Translations under genes and position numbers: made by a program | NCBI RefSeq assembly: GCF_900183975.1 | Contig: NZ_LT853882.1 | Location: 1,667,501-1,731,500, forward strand | Direction: 5' to 3' | Length of the DNA stretch: 64,000 bases | Source of the DNA: Xanthomonas fragariae | Lineage (GTDB): Bacteria; Pseudomonadota; Gammaproteobacteria; Xanthomonadales; Xanthomonadaceae | Notes under the pieces: generated by a model | Databases searched by the model: none | What the model was told of the DNA's origin: nothing | What the model saw: the letters and a program-made list of their open reading frames with translations, nothing else | In this document: positions 1-9,588 of the stretch, one piece after another | Layout: every line of letters begins with the position of its first letter | How positions within the stretch are numbered: the stretch's first letter is position 1

Positions 1-1343
1 CCGAGGTGAGCTGGTCTGAAGGGCTGGCTGCCGCCACTCAGATCCTGCGCGAGAATTCTGGTGATGCGCTCGGCGTGTTGGTGCATCCGTCCACCTCCAA
101 TGAGGAGGGCGCGCTGTTGGCACGCCTGGCCGAAGGCCTGGGCAGTGGCAATCTGGATCATCGCCTGCTCAATCGCGACTTCTCCGATGCTGCGGTGGCC
201 GAAACTTTCGCCACGCCGCTTGCTGAAATCGAGCAAGCCGATGTAGTGGTGCTGTTCGGCACTAACGTGCGTCACGAGCTTCCGTTACTGCACGCGCGTT
301 TGCGTAAAGCGCATATCCAGAACCGCACGCAGATCCATTCGGTCAATCCGGTCGATTTCGATTTTGCCTTTACCCAAGCGAGCCGTACGGTGGTAGCGCC
401 GTCGCAGCTGGCTGGCGCATTGAACGATGCGTCCCTGCGCGATGCGGTCAAGGGCGCTACGCGCGCAGTGATCGTGGTCGGCGCACTGGCCGAAAATCAT
501 CCGCAGGCGGCCACGCTGCGTACTGCTACACGTGACTTTGCCGCCGCAACCGGTGCGTCTCTATGCCGGATTCCGCAGGGTGCCAACGCGGTGGGTCTAG
601 TGTCGCAGGGTGTGCTGCCGACCGCCCGCGACGTCGCTGGCATGCTGGCGCAGCCGCGTCAGGCCTATGTGCTCTATGGCATCGAGCCGGGTCTAGATTT
701 CGCCGATGCCGCCGCTGCACGCAGCGCGCTGGCCGGTGCCAAAGTGGTCGCTTTCAGTCAGTTCGCCTGCGCATCGACGCGCGATGTGGCCGACGTGATT
801 CTGCCAATTGGCGCATTGCCGGAAATCGACGCATCGCTGACCAATCTCGATGGTCGCGTGCAGACCGCACGTGCCGCAGGCCGTTTGCCGGTCGAGGCGC
901 GCGAAGGTTGGCGCGTACTGCGCGCGCTTGGTGGTGAGCTTGGTTTGGCCGGCTTTGAATTCATCGATCTGGTCGGCCTACGTGCCGGCATGCAGAACCG
1001 CAGCGTCAGCCCCGTAATGTCGGCACAGCCGGTGGCAGCGGGCGACGGACTGGAAGTGGCCGCAACTGTTGCGATCTACCGCACCGATGCCGTCGTACGT
1101 CGCGCTGCTGCGCTGCAGTCGCATCCGCTCAATATCGCGCCGTGTGTGGCAATGCACCCGGAGCAGGCTGTGCAGTTGCAGGTTGGCGAAGGCCAGATCG
1201 TCAAGATCGGTACCGATGTCGGTCGGGCGACGCTGCCGGTGGTGCTGGACAAGCGCGTCGCACCGGGCACGGTGTGGATTGAATGCGGCCATGGCGCAAC
1301 CGCGCCGCTAGGTGCCGGTCGTGTAACGGTGGTGGCTGCATGA
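1..1343 (+). CDS. nuoG: NADH-quinone oxidoreductase subunit G, C-terminal part (5' end outside window)
   Basis: The reading frame is already open at the window edge. It supplies about 447 residues, so the N-terminal iron-sulfur part of this roughly 750-residue subunit lies upstream. What remains matches the molybdopterin-oxidoreductase-like half of NuoG in the peripheral arm of complex I. It carries the DVILP-type segment and the [14 protein letters not shown] segment seen in this fold. The stop codon overlaps the nuoH start (ATGA), as expected for a translationally coupled nuo operon. The GTG at position 6 is internal and is not a real start. Identity rests on sequence character plus the following nuoH-N order. 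Confidence 0.95.
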   Translation, partial: EVSWSEGLAAATQILRENSGDALGVLVHPSTSNEEGALLARLAEGLGSGNLDHRLLNRDFSDAAVAETFATPLAEIEQADVVVLFGTNVRHELPLLHARLRKAHIQNRTQIHSVNPVDFDFAFTQASRTVVAPSQLAGALNDASLRDAVKGATRAVIVVGALAENHPQAATLRTATRDFAAATGASLCRIPQGANAVGLVSQGVLPTARDVAGMLAQPRQAYVLYGIEPGLDFADAAAARSALAGAKVVAFSQFACASTRDVADVILPIGALPEIDASLTNLDGRVQTARAAGRLPVEAREGWRVLRALGGELGLAGFEFIDLVGLRAGMQNRSVSPVMSAQPVAAGDGLEVAATVAIYRTDAVVRRAAALQSHPLNIAPCVAMHPEQAVQLQVGEGQIVKIGTDVGRATLPVVLDKRVAPGTVWIECGHGATAPLGAGRVTVVAA

Positions 1344-2431
1344 ACGAATTGCTGTTGAACGTGGTCGACCCCCTCCACCAGTGGTTCCTCGGACTGGGCG
1401 ATGGCGGCGTACTGCTTTGGACTGTATTGAAGATACTGCTGATTGCCGTGCCGGTGATCGTAACGGTTGCCTTCTATGTGGTCTGGGAGCGCAAGCTGAT
1501 CGGCTGGATGCACGTGCGTCACGGGCCGATGTACGTGGGTATGGGTATTTTTCAGGCCTTCGCCGACGTGTTCAAACTGCTGTTCAAGGAGATCGTGCAG
1601 CCCAGCAGCGCGCATAAAGCGATGTTTATCATCGCGCCGCTGCTGACCCTGGCACCAGCCTTCGCGGCTTGGTCGGTGGTGCCGTTCGATGCGAAACTGG
1701 TGCTGTCAAACGCCAATGTCGGTTTGCTGTATCTGCTTGCGATGACCTCGCTGGGCGTATACGGCATCATCCTGGCCGGTTGGGCCTCCAACTCCAAGTA
1801 CGCGTTCCTGGGCGCTATGCGCTCGGCTGCGCAGGTTGTGAGCTACGAAATTGCCATGGGTTTTGCGCTGGTAGGCGTGATGATCGCCTCCGGCAGTGTC
1901 AACCTTAGCCAGATCGTATTCGCGCAGGCAGGCAGCTCGGGCTTCTTCGACTGGTTCCTGATTCCGCTATTCCCGTTGTTCATCGTGTACTGGGTCTCCG
2001 GCGTCGCCGAAACCAACCGCGCGCCGTTCGACGTCGTGGAAGGCGAATCGGAAATCGTCGCCGGCCACATGGTGGAGTACTCGGGCGGTGCGTTCGCGCT
2101 GTTCTTCCTGGCCGAATACGCAAACATGATCCTGGTGAGCTTTCTGATCTCGATCTTCTTCCTCGGTGGCTGGCTGAGTCCGATTCAGGGCTGGGTCACT
2201 GCAGATATCTCGCCATGGATCGATTGGTTGTGGAACGGCGGTTGGCCTTGGTTGCTGATGAAGGTGTTCTTCTTCGCCAGCGCCTACATCTGGTTCCGGG
2301 CCAGCTTTCCGCGCTACCGCTATGACCAGATCATGCGTCTGGGCTGGAAGGTGTTCATTCCGCTCACGATCGTGTGGATCGCAGTGACGGCGTTGATGGT
2401 GTTTTACGGCGTGATCCAGAAGGGCGTGTAA
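1340..2431 (+). CDS. nuoH: NADH-quinone oxidoreductase subunit H
   Basis: A 363-residue membrane protein with about eight hydrophobic helices. It is the complex I subunit that joins the quinone-reducing peripheral arm to the proton-pumping membrane arm and lines the quinone tunnel. The conserved loop [19 protein letters not shown], a hallmark of NuoH/ND1, is present near residues 224-242, and the early [18 protein letters not shown] stretch is also typical. I chose ATG 1340, which overlaps the nuoG stop, rather than the upstream in-frame extension. That start gives the usual family length. nuoI follows after 3 bp. Confidence 0.97.
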   Translation: MNELLLNVVDPLHQWFLGLGDGGVLLWTVLKILLIAVPVIVTVAFYVVWERKLIGWMHVRHGPMYVGMGIFQAFADVFKLLFKEIVQPSSAHKAMFIIAPLLTLAPAFAAWSVVPFDAKLVLSNANVGLLYLLAMTSLGVYGIILAGWASNSKYAFLGAMRSAAQVVSYEIAMGFALVGVMIASGSVNLSQIVFAQAGSSGFFDWFLIPLFPLFIVYWVSGVAETNRAPFDVVEGESEIVAGHMVEYSGGAFALFFLAEYANMILVSFLISIFFLGGWLSPIQGWVTADISPWIDWLWNGGWPWLLMKVFFFASAYIWFRASFPRYRYDQIMRLGWKVFIPLTIVWIAVTALMVFYGVIQKGV

Positions 2432-2434
2432 CTG

Positions 2435-2923
2435 ATGAACAAGATCACCCATTACTTCAAGAGCTTGCTGCTGCTCGAACTGCTCGGAGGCTTGTGGCTG
2501 ACGTTGAAATACACGTTCAAGCCCAAGTACACCGTGCTGTATCCGATGGAGAAGTTCCCGCAGTCGCCGCGCTTCCGTGGTTTGCACGCGTTGCGTCGCT
2601 ACCCAAACGGCGAAGAGCGCTGCATCGCCTGCAAGCTGTGCGAAGCAGTGTGCCCGGCGCTGGCGATCACCATCGACTCAGCCAAGCGCGAGGATGGTTC
2701 ACGCCGCACCACACGCTACGACATCGATCTGTTCAAGTGCATCTTCTGCGGCTTCTGCGAAGAAAGCTGCCCGGTGGACTCGATCGTCGAGACGCACATC
2801 CTCGAGTACCACTTCGAGAAGCGTGGCGAGAACATTGTCAACAAACCGCAGCTGCTGGCGATCGGGGACCGGTTCGAAACCGAGATCGCCGAACGTCGTG
2901 CTGCCGATGCTGCCTTCCGTTGA
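2435..2923 (+). CDS. nuoI: NADH-quinone oxidoreductase subunit I (2x[4Fe-4S] ferredoxin-like)
   Basis: This 162-residue subunit carries clusters N6a and N6b, which pass electrons towards N2 and quinone. Two complete CxxCxxCxxxCP motifs are visible, with cysteines at 63/66/69/73 and 102/105/108/112. Length and spacing are normal for the family. The gene sits between nuoH and nuoJ in the standard complex I order, with 4 bp between its stop and the nuoJ start. Confidence 0.98.
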   Translation: MNKITHYFKSLLLLELLGGLWLTLKYTFKPKYTVLYPMEKFPQSPRFRGLHALRRYPNGEERCIACKLCEAVCPALAITIDSAKREDGSRRTTRYDIDLFKCIFCGFCEESCPVDSIVETHILEYHFEKRGENIVNKPQLLAIGDRFETEIAERRAADAAFR

Positions 2924-2927
2924 GGTC

Positions 2928-3590
2928 ATGATGGACTGGGTTACTATTGCTTTTTACGCCTTCTCCGCCGTCTCGGTCGTGTCCGCCGGCGCGGTGATCA
3001 GCGTGCGCAACCCGGTGTATGCCGTGTTGTGCCTGATCCTCACTTTCTTCTCGATGGCGTGTATCTGGTTGCTGGTTGGCGCCGAGTTCCTCGGTGTCAC
3101 ACTGGTGCTGGTTTACGTCGGCGCGGTGATGGTGCTGTTCCTGTTCGTTGTGATGATGCTGGACATCGACACCAGCCGCCTGCGCGAGGGTTGGGTCAAG
3201 TACATGCCGGTCGGTGTCATCGTGGCGGTCGCCATGTTGGCGCAGATGGTGACCTTGATCGGCGTCAAGTCGCGCAGCGCTACGCCGTTCCCGGTCGACA
3301 ACCCTGCTGCGCGAGCTGCCGATGTTTCGAACCTGACCTGGCTGGCCAGGAGCCTGTATACCGAGTTCCTGCTGCCGTTCGAGTTTGCTGCGGTGATCCT
3401 GACCGTAGCCGTGGTGGCTGCGGTGATGCTGACCCTGCGCAAGCGCACCGGCATCAAGATTCAGATTGCCAGTGAGCAATCCCGTGTGAAGGCTGGCGAC
3501 CGCTTGCGCATGGTCAAAATGGCGGTTGAAAAGCCGGTACAGGTTGCGCCGCAGATTGATGCGGCGGACGGACAGGAGGTTAAGTCTTGA
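2928..3590 (+). CDS. nuoJ: NADH-quinone oxidoreductase subunit J
   Basis: A membrane subunit of about 220 residues with five predicted helices. It is part of the proton-translocating arm of complex I (ND6 equivalent). The [20 protein letters not shown] segment is the characteristic helix of NuoJ that contains a pi-bulge. The frame is open well upstream, overlapping nuoI, but the double ATG at 2928/2931 gives the normal N-terminus. A soluble tail follows the last helix. The stop overlaps the nuoK start (TTGA). Confidence 0.96.
   Translation: MMDWVTIAFYAFSAVSVVSAGAVISVRNPVYAVLCLILTFFSMACIWLLVGAEFLGVTLVLVYVGAVMVLFLFVVMMLDIDTSRLREGWVKYMPVGVIVAVAMLAQMVTLIGVKSRSATPFPVDNPAARAADVSNLTWLARSLYTEFLLPFEFAAVILTVAVVAAVMLTLRKRTGIKIQIASEQSRVKAGDRLRMVKMAVEKPVQVAPQIDAADGQEVKS
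3574..3580 (+). promoter_or_regulatory. Strong Shine-Dalgarno supporting the TTG start of nuoK
   Basis: AGGAGGT lies inside the end of nuoJ, 6 bp before TTG 3587. It decides the start of nuoK, for which no ATG is available in a plausible place. Confidence 0.8.
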
Positions 3591-3892
3591 TTACCTTGGG
3601 CCACCTGCTTGGACTTGGCGCGGTGCTGTTCTGCATCTCCTTGGCCGGCATCTTTCTCAACCGTAAGAACATCATCGTGTTGCTGATGTCGATCGAGTTG
3701 ATGCTGCTGTCGGTCAACGTCAACTTCATTGCGTTCTCGCGCGAGCTCGGCGACACCGCCGGTCAGTTGTTCGTGTTCTTCATCCTGACCGTTGCCGCCG
3801 CGGAGGCTGCGATCGGCCTTGCGATCCTAGTGACTCTGTTCCGCACGCGCCGCACGATCAATGTGGCCGAAGTCGATACGTTGAAGGGCTGA
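3587..3892 (+). CDS. nuoK: NADH-quinone oxidoreductase subunit K
   Basis: A 101-residue, three-helix membrane subunit (ND4L/MrpC-like) of complex I. The conserved glutamates of the second and third helices are visible in [11 protein letters not shown] and [11 protein letters not shown]. The start is a TTG that overlaps the nuoJ stop. It is supported by a near-perfect Shine-Dalgarno, AGGAGGT at 3574-3580, ideally spaced. The next gene, nuoL, begins 8 bp after the stop. Confidence 0.97.
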   Translation: MITLGHLLGLGAVLFCISLAGIFLNRKNIIVLLMSIELMLLSVNVNFIAFSRELGDTAGQLFVFFILTVAAAEAAIGLAILVTLFRTRRTINVAEVDTLKG

Positions 3893-3899
3893 CCTGTAG

Positions 3900-6080
3900 A
3901 TGGAAATCACTCTCTCCAAGAGTCTGTTGATTGCGGTGGTGCTTGCGCCGCTGATCGGCAGCATCATCGCCGGCCTGTTCGGTCGCCAGATAGGGCGTAA
4001 GGGCGCGCAATACGTCACCATTTTCGGTGTGTTGGTCGGCTGCGTACTGTCGTGCCTGACGCTGTATCAACTGGTGAAACAGGGCGCCAGCCCGTTCAAC
4101 CAGAACCTGTACACCTTCTTCGATGTCGGTAACTACTCGGCGCATGTCGGCTTCATGGTCGACCGCCTGACCGCGATGATGATGGTGGTGGTGACCTTCG
4201 TGTCGTTGCTGGTGCACATCTACACCATCGGTTACATGGAAGAAGACCCGGGTTACCAGCGCTTCTTCAGCTACATCTCGCTGTTCACCTTCTCCATGCT
4301 GACGCTGGTGATGAGCAACAACTTCCTGCAGCTGTTCTTCGGCTGGGAAGCGGTGGGTCTGGTGTCGTACCTGCTGATCGGTTTCTGGTTCAAGCGACCG
4401 ACTGCCGTGTTCGCCAACATGAAGGCGTTCCTGGTCAATCGCGTCGGCGACTTCGGCTTCATTCTCGGCATTGCCGGCGTGCTGTTGTGGTTCGGTTCAC
4501 TGGATTACTCCACCGTGTTCGCCAACGCGACCACCTTGGCCGGTGCAAAGGTGCAGCTGTTCGCAGGCCACGAATGGAGTGTAATGACGCTGATCTGCAT
4601 CTGCCTGTTCATCGGCGCGATGGGCAAGTCGGCGCAGGTGCCACTGCACGTGTGGCTGCCGGACTCGATGGAGGGACCGACTCCGATTTCGGCACTGATC
4701 CACGCCGCAACGATGGTGACCGCAGGCATCTTCATGGTCGCGCGCATGTCGCCGCTGTTCGAGCTGTCGGAAACAGCGCTCAATTTCATTCTGTTCATCG
4801 GTGCCACCACGGCCTTCTTCACCGGCCTGATCGGCATCGTGCAGAACGACATCAAGCGCGTGGTCGCTTATTCGACGCTGTCCCAGCTCGGCTACATGAC
4901 CGTGGCGTTGGGTGTGTCGGCGTACTCGGCAGCCGTGTTCCATCTGATGACGCATGCCTTCTTCAAGGCGCTGCTGTTCCTAGCGGCTGGATCGGTCATC
5001 ATCGGCATGCACCACGAGCAGGACATGCGCAAGATGGGCGGCCTGCGCAAGTACATGAAGGTGACCTACTGGACCAGCGTGATCGGTACCTTGGCATTGG
5101 TCGGTACGCCGTTCTTCTCCGGTTTTTACTCGAAAGACACCATCATCGAGGCGGCCACGCATCATGCTCATGAGTCGCATAGCTGGATCGCGACTTACGC
5201 TTACTGGGCTGTGCTCGGCGGCGTGCTGGTGACCAGCTTCTACAGCTTCCGTCTGCTGTTCCTGACCTTCCACGGCAAGGAGCGCTTCCGCGACGCCCAT
5301 GCGCACGATTCGCATGGCCATCATGGCGGCGACAGCGTGCACATCGATGCCGAAGTGCAGGTCCACGCGCACGACAGTCACTTGTATGATGATCATGCAC
5401 ACGACACGCATGGCCACGATGATCACGGCCATGGTCACCACGGTGCCCACGAGCCGCATGAGTCCAAGTGGGTAGTGACGCTACCGCTCATCCTGTTGGC
5501 GATCCCCTCGATGGCCATTGGCTTCTTCACCATCGGTCCGATGTTGTTCGGTACCGATTGGCAGGGTCACCATGCGGCGCACGCGCTCAAGGGGCAGGCC
5601 GTGTCATTCTTCACCGGTATCGTCGATTTTTACGACCCGGCACGCGATACCGTTGGTGCGCTGGCCGAAGAGTTCCATGGCCCGGTCGCCTTCGCGTTGC
5701 ACGGCATGATGGCGGCGCCGTTCCTCCTGACTGTTGCCGGTCTCTTGCTGGCCGCGCTGTTCTACCTGTGGAAGCCGGAGCTAGCCACCAAGTCGCGCAA
5801 GGCGTTCGCGCCGATCGTGTGGCTGCTGGAAAACAAGTACGGTTTCGACAAGCTCTGGATCAATGGCTTCGCCGGTGGCGGTGTTGTCCTTGGCAAGGCG
5901 TCACGTGCAATCGATACCTATGTGGTCGACGGCGTTGTCGTCAATGGTTCTGCCCGACTGATCGACCTGGCTGCAAATCTGCTGCGTCGCACGCAATCCG
6001 GTTTCCTCTATCACTACGCCTTCGCAATGATCATCGGTTTGATCGCCTTGTTGGCGGTACTGATGCATTTCTGGCGTTGA
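3900..6080 (+). CDS. nuoL: NADH-quinone oxidoreductase subunit L with a histidine-rich loop
   Basis: A 726-residue antiporter-like subunit (ND5) at the distal end of the complex I membrane arm. It has the family's ~14 helices and a C-terminal lateral-helix region. Typical motifs include the lysine and glutamate segments around FFGWEAVGLVSYLLIGFW and the HAATMVTAGIFMVAR helix. The protein is longer than the usual ~610-680 residues. The main reason is a hydrophilic His/Asp-rich stretch of about 60 residues at roughly 463-522, encoded near 5290-5465. It contains about two dozen histidines in HxHD-like spacing and lies between two membrane helices. ATG 3900 follows nuoK closely. Confidence 0.97.
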   Translation: MEITLSKSLLIAVVLAPLIGSIIAGLFGRQIGRKGAQYVTIFGVLVGCVLSCLTLYQLVKQGASPFNQNLYTFFDVGNYSAHVGFMVDRLTAMMMVVVTFVSLLVHIYTIGYMEEDPGYQRFFSYISLFTFSMLTLVMSNNFLQLFFGWEAVGLVSYLLIGFWFKRPTAVFANMKAFLVNRVGDFGFILGIAGVLLWFGSLDYSTVFANATTLAGAKVQLFAGHEWSVMTLICICLFIGAMGKSAQVPLHVWLPDSMEGPTPISALIHAATMVTAGIFMVARMSPLFELSETALNFILFIGATTAFFTGLIGIVQNDIKRVVAYSTLSQLGYMTVALGVSAYSAAVFHLMTHAFFKALLFLAAGSVIIGMHHEQDMRKMGGLRKYMKVTYWTSVIGTLALVGTPFFSGFYSKDTIIEAATHHAHESHSWIATYAYWAVLGGVLVTSFYSFRLLFLTFHGKERFRDAHAHDSHGHHGGDSVHIDAEVQVHAHDSHLYDDHAHDTHGHDDHGHGHHGAHEPHESKWVVTLPLILLAIPSMAIGFFTIGPMLFGTDWQGHHAAHALKGQAVSFFTGIVDFYDPARDTVGALAEEFHGPVAFALHGMMAAPFLLTVAGLLLAALFYLWKPELATKSRKAFAPIVWLLENKYGFDKLWINGFAGGGVVLGKASRAIDTYVVDGVVVNGSARLIDLAANLLRRTQSGFLYHYAFAMIIGLIALLAVLMHFWR

Positions 6081-6100
6081 CCTGTACGGAATAAGAAAAC

Positions 6101-7603
6101 GTGTCGAACTGGCCTTTACTGTCTATCTTGATCTGGCTACCGATTATCGGTGGCGCCCTGATCCTAGCGTTGCGCAACGCCGAGACTGCCCGCTGGGCAT
6201 CCCTGGCGGTGGCGGTGGCGACCTTTGTGCTGAGTCTGCCGCTGTTGGGCTACGACACCGCCAATGACGCCATGCAGTTCATCGAACTGCATGCCTGGAT
6301 CCCGGCCTATAACATCGGCTACAACCTGGGCGTGGATGGCATCGCGGTCGCGTTGATCGTGCTGACCACGCTGGTGACGGTGCTGGCCCTGATCGGTGCC
6401 TGGCGTTCGATCGACAAGCGCGTCAATCAGTACGTGGCCGCTTTCCTGATCCTCGAAGGTGTCACGGTCGGTATTTTTGCTGCCACCGACGCGATGCTGT
6501 TCTACGTCTTCTTCGAAGCCATGCTGATCCCGATGTTCTTGATCATCGGTGTGTGGGGCGGTCCGCGGCGTATCTATGCGGCAATAAAGTTTTTCCTCTA
6601 CACCTTCCTCGGCTCGGTGCTGATGCTGGTGGGCCTGGTCTACCTGTATTTGAAGTGCGGCAGCTTCCAGCTGGACGATCTCTACGCACTGCAGCTGACC
6701 ACCAAGGAACAGACCTGGATCTTCTTCGCTTTCCTGATCGCCTTTGCGGTCAAGGTCCCGATGTTCCCAATGCACACCTGGTTGCCGGATGCGCACGTCG
6801 AGGCGCCGACTGCCGGTTCGGTGATTCTGGCCGCGATTGCGTTGAAGATCGGTGGCTACGGCTTCCTTCGCTTCAACCTGCCGATCGTGCCGGATGCGAG
6901 CCATGAGTTTGCCTGGCTGGTCATCGCGTTATCGCTGATCGCGGTGGTCTACGTCGGTCTGGTGGCGTTGGTACAGGAAGACATGAAGAAGCTGGTGGCG
7001 TATTCGTCCATCGCACACATGGGCTTCGTCACCCTCGGTACCTTCATCGCTTTCACGCTGGTGCGCGAGTACGGCAGCACCGACGCAGCTCGCCTGGGCT
7101 TGCAGGGTGCGATGGTGCAGATGATTTCGCACGGTTTCGTGTCAGGCGCAATGTTCTCCTGCATCGGCGTACTGTACGACCGCATGCATACGCGCCGCAT
7201 TGCCGATTACGGCGGCGTGGTCAACGTGATGCCTTGGTTTGCCACGTTCGCCATGTTGTTCTTCATGGCCAATGCCGGTCTGCCGGGTACCAGTGGTTTC
7301 GTTGGCGAATTCATGGTGATCCTTGCCAGCTTCCAGAAGCATCCGTTGGTCGCCTTCGCTGCCGCCACCACGCTGGTAATCACTGCCGCTTACACGCTAT
7401 GGCTCTACAAGCGCGTGTTCTTCGGCGAAGTGGCTAACGCACATGTGGCCGAGCTGAAGGACATCAATGGCCGTGAAGCCTTCGTGTTGGGGGTGTTCGC
7501 CGCTGGCGTACTGGCCCTGGGCCTTTACCCGAAGCCGCTGACCGACTTGATGGAACCATCTATCGCCAAGCTGGCTACCCAGATTGCCGCGACCAAGCTC
7601 TAA
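6101..7603 (+). CDS. nuoM: NADH-quinone oxidoreductase subunit M
   Basis: A 500-residue antiporter-like proton-pumping subunit (ND4) with about 14 transmembrane helices. Signature segments such as FFEAMLIPMFLIIGVWGG and the HTWLPDAHVEAPTAGSVILA region carry the conserved glutamate and lysine/histidine residues of the family. The start is GTG 6101, preceded by a weak purine-rich site, and no ATG gives a better N-terminus. It lies 20 bp after nuoL and 36 bp before nuoN. Confidence 0.97.
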   Translation: MSNWPLLSILIWLPIIGGALILALRNAETARWASLAVAVATFVLSLPLLGYDTANDAMQFIELHAWIPAYNIGYNLGVDGIAVALIVLTTLVTVLALIGAWRSIDKRVNQYVAAFLILEGVTVGIFAATDAMLFYVFFEAMLIPMFLIIGVWGGPRRIYAAIKFFLYTFLGSVLMLVGLVYLYLKCGSFQLDDLYALQLTTKEQTWIFFAFLIAFAVKVPMFPMHTWLPDAHVEAPTAGSVILAAIALKIGGYGFLRFNLPIVPDASHEFAWLVIALSLIAVVYVGLVALVQEDMKKLVAYSSIAHMGFVTLGTFIAFTLVREYGSTDAARLGLQGAMVQMISHGFVSGAMFSCIGVLYDRMHTRRIADYGGVVNVMPWFATFAMLFFMANAGLPGTSGFVGEFMVILASFQKHPLVAFAAATTLVITAAYTLWLYKRVFFGEVANAHVAELKDINGREAFVLGVFAAGVLALGLYPKPLTDLMEPSIAKLATQIAATKL

Positions 7604-7639
7604 CAGCTTGCCGTATGTTTTGATTTCCAGGATTTGATG

Positions 7640-9100
7640 ATGACCACGCCAACGCTCGCGCCGTTGACCACCGCTGACCTTGCTCCGCTTGTTCCGGAGC
7701 TGGTGCTGATCGGCGGCGCCTTCGCTCTGCTGATGCTCGACCTGTTCGTGAGCCAGCGGAACAAGATCTGGACCCACCTGTTCTCTGTCGCCGTGCTCGC
7801 CGTGATGTTGGTGTTGTTGGCAACCGGCAGAGGTGGGCAGGGCGAAATCTTCCACGGCATGTTCGTGCGTGACACCGCTGCGGATGTCATGAAGACCGTG
7901 ATCGTTCTGGTCAGTGGGTTAAGCCTGGTTTACGGCTGGACTTATCTGCGCGAGCGGAATCTCTATCAGGGTGAAATTCCGGTACTGGTGCTATTCGCGA
8001 CCGCCGGCATGATGCTGCTGGCATCGGCCGGCAGCCTGCTGGTGGTTTACTTGGGCTTGGAACTGCTAGCGCTGTGTTCTTACGCCCTGGTCGCCTCGAA
8101 CCGCGATAATGGCTTGGCCACCGAAGCTGCGATGAAGTATTTCGTGCTTGGCTCGCTTGCGTCGGGGTTACTGCTGTACGGCATGTCGCTGGTGTATGGG
8201 GCCACCGGCACCTTGAGCCTGTCTGGTATCCACGAGTCGATCGAAGGCACCAGCGAGCGCACGCTGCTGCTCACCGGCACCATCTTCATGATCGCAGGGG
8301 TTGCCTTCAAGCTGGGCGCTGCGCCGTTCCACATGTGGTTACCCGACGTCTATCAGGGTGCGCCCGCGCCGATTGCCTTGTTTATCAGTTCCGCACCCAA
8401 GTTGGCTGCTTTCGGTATGGCGTACCGCCTGCTGGAAGTGGGCATGGGGCCGCTATCGCCGCAGTGGCATTTGTTGATTGGCGGTTTGTCAGCATTGTCG
8501 CTGGTGGTCGGCAACCTGATGGCCATTGCGCAGAGCAATCTCAAGCGCATGCTTGCGTACTCGACTGTTTCGCACATCGGCTTTTTGCTGATGGGCATGG
8601 CTGGTGGTGGCGAAGAAGGCTACGCCGCTGCGATGTTTTATGCGGTCAGCTACACCATCATGTCCACCGCCTCGTTCGGCGCCATCATCGCGTTGTCGCG
8701 TAATGGCTTCGAAGCCGAGAACATCGACGATTTCAAGGGCCTCAGCGCGCGTAATCCGTGGATGGCCGGCCTGGTGCTATGCATCATGGCCTCGCTTGCC
8801 GGTATTCCGCCGTTCCTTGGCTTCTGGACCAAGCTGGCTGTGCTGGGCGCTGCGGTGAAGGGCGACATTCTGTGGTTGGCGCTGGTCGGCGTGATTTGCG
8901 CTGTAATCGGTGCCTACTACTACCTGCGCATCATCAAGGTCATGTATTTCGATGAGCCGGTGGGTGAGCCGTTGCCGGCCAATAACGATCGCGTGCTTGG
9001 CACCGTGCTCTGCGTCAATGCGCTCGCACTGCTCGCACTCGGTCTGGCCTGGAGCCCGATCATGGTGTGGTGCCAGCGCGCGTTTGCGGGCCTTGCGTAG
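7640..9100 (+). CDS. nuoN: NADH-quinone oxidoreductase subunit N
   Basis: The last complex I gene, encoding an antiporter-like subunit of about 486 residues (ND2) with about 14 hydrophobic helices. The AAPFHMWLPDVYQGAPAP segment is diagnostic. Candidate starts are ATG 7637 and ATG 7640. I favour 7640 because the CCAGGA ribosome site at 7627-7632 is better spaced for it, but 7637 is nearly as good. No obvious terminator follows, and about 200 bp separate the gene from the initiator tRNA gene. Confidence 0.96.
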   Translation: MTTPTLAPLTTADLAPLVPELVLIGGAFALLMLDLFVSQRNKIWTHLFSVAVLAVMLVLLATGRGGQGEIFHGMFVRDTAADVMKTVIVLVSGLSLVYGWTYLRERNLYQGEIPVLVLFATAGMMLLASAGSLLVVYLGLELLALCSYALVASNRDNGLATEAAMKYFVLGSLASGLLLYGMSLVYGATGTLSLSGIHESIEGTSERTLLLTGTIFMIAGVAFKLGAAPFHMWLPDVYQGAPAPIALFISSAPKLAAFGMAYRLLEVGMGPLSPQWHLLIGGLSALSLVVGNLMAIAQSNLKRMLAYSTVSHIGFLLMGMAGGGEEGYAAAMFYAVSYTIMSTASFGAIIALSRNGFEAENIDDFKGLSARNPWMAGLVLCIMASLAGIPPFLGFWTKLAVLGAAVKGDILWLALVGVICAVIGAYYYLRIIKVMYFDEPVGEPLPANNDRVLGTVLCVNALALLALGLAWSPIMVWCQRAFAGLA

Positions 9101-9203
9101 GACCTGGGTCATGCATGATGTTGCATGCGTGCCTTACAGATCGCGCGTGACTGCATACTGAAATAAACTTGTGATTGGTGTTTCGTTTTTGTTGCACTGC
9201 GGT

Positions 9204-9209
9204 TATAAT
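9204..9209 (+). promoter_or_regulatory. Probable -10 box upstream of the initiator tRNA gene
   Basis: A perfect TATAAT sits about 94 bp before the tRNA. The region 17 bp further up (TTTCGT) is a poor -35. TTGCAC at 9192-9197 is too close to act with this -10. The assignment rests mainly on the -10 match and on its position in the nuoN-tRNA gap. Confidence 0.5.
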
Positions 9210-9302
9210 TTGCCGCTGCGTTGAGCAGCTTCAAGGGTTTCAACAGATGAAAAAACTAGGGCTTGCAATTGTTGCTCTAGTTCTTCATAATTTCGCTTCT
9301 GC

Positions 9303-9379
9303 TGCGGGGTGGAGCAGTCTGGCAGCTCGTCGGGCTCATAACCCGAAGGTCGCAGGTTCAAATCCTGCCCCCGCTACCA
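9303..9379 (+). tRNA. Initiator tRNA-fMet (CAT), CCA encoded
   Basis: A 77-nt cloverleaf: acceptor strand TGCGGGG at 9303-9309 against CCCCGCT, discriminator A and encoded CCA at 9377-9379. The anticodon loop CTCATAA contains CAT. Three consecutive G-C pairs (GGG/CCC) border the anticodon loop and the first acceptor pair is mismatched (T1 with T72). Both are hallmarks of the initiator. Placement just before rimP-nusA-infB matches the metY locus of enterobacteria. Confidence 0.96.
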
Positions 9380-9464
9380 AGTTTTGAAGTATTGATTTAA
9401 CGCGATCCGTTAGGGCATTACTTAAGATTCTTGGATCGCAAAGATGCATGTTCCCGTCTTTGTG

Positions 9465-9489
9465 CCGACCCTGAGAGGTCGGGCTTTTT
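9465..9489 (+). terminator. Rho-independent terminator 1 after the tRNA
   Basis: Inverted arms CCGACC/GGTCGG with a 6-nt loop are followed by GC and a run of five T. It lies about 85 bp after the tRNA and could end the tRNA transcript or act as an attenuator before rimP. Confidence 0.75.
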
Positions 9490-9492
9490 AAC

Positions 9493-9522
9493 GCAAGGGG
9501 CCCACTGGGCCCCTTGCTTTTT
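9493..9522 (+). terminator. Rho-independent terminator 2, perfect 11-bp stem
   Basis: Perfect 11-bp arms (GCAAGGGGCCC and its complement) with a 3-nt loop, directly followed by five T. It begins only 4 bp after the first hairpin and ends 67 bp before rimP. Tandem terminators in the rimP-nusA leader fit the attenuated, NusA-responsive leader known for the E. coli metY-nusA operon. The regulatory role here is inference. Confidence 0.85.
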
Positions 9523-9588
9523 CCGGAACCGGAAAGTTTGCTGCCGGTTGCCGGGGTATTACTGGCAATCATCTGATCAGGGCAGTCT

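Noticed and set aside
9175..9387. A frame beginning MKKLGLAIVALVLHN near 9247 that looks like a signal peptide
   Set aside because: It runs straight through the initiator tRNA gene, and its second half is the familiar false translation of a tRNA.
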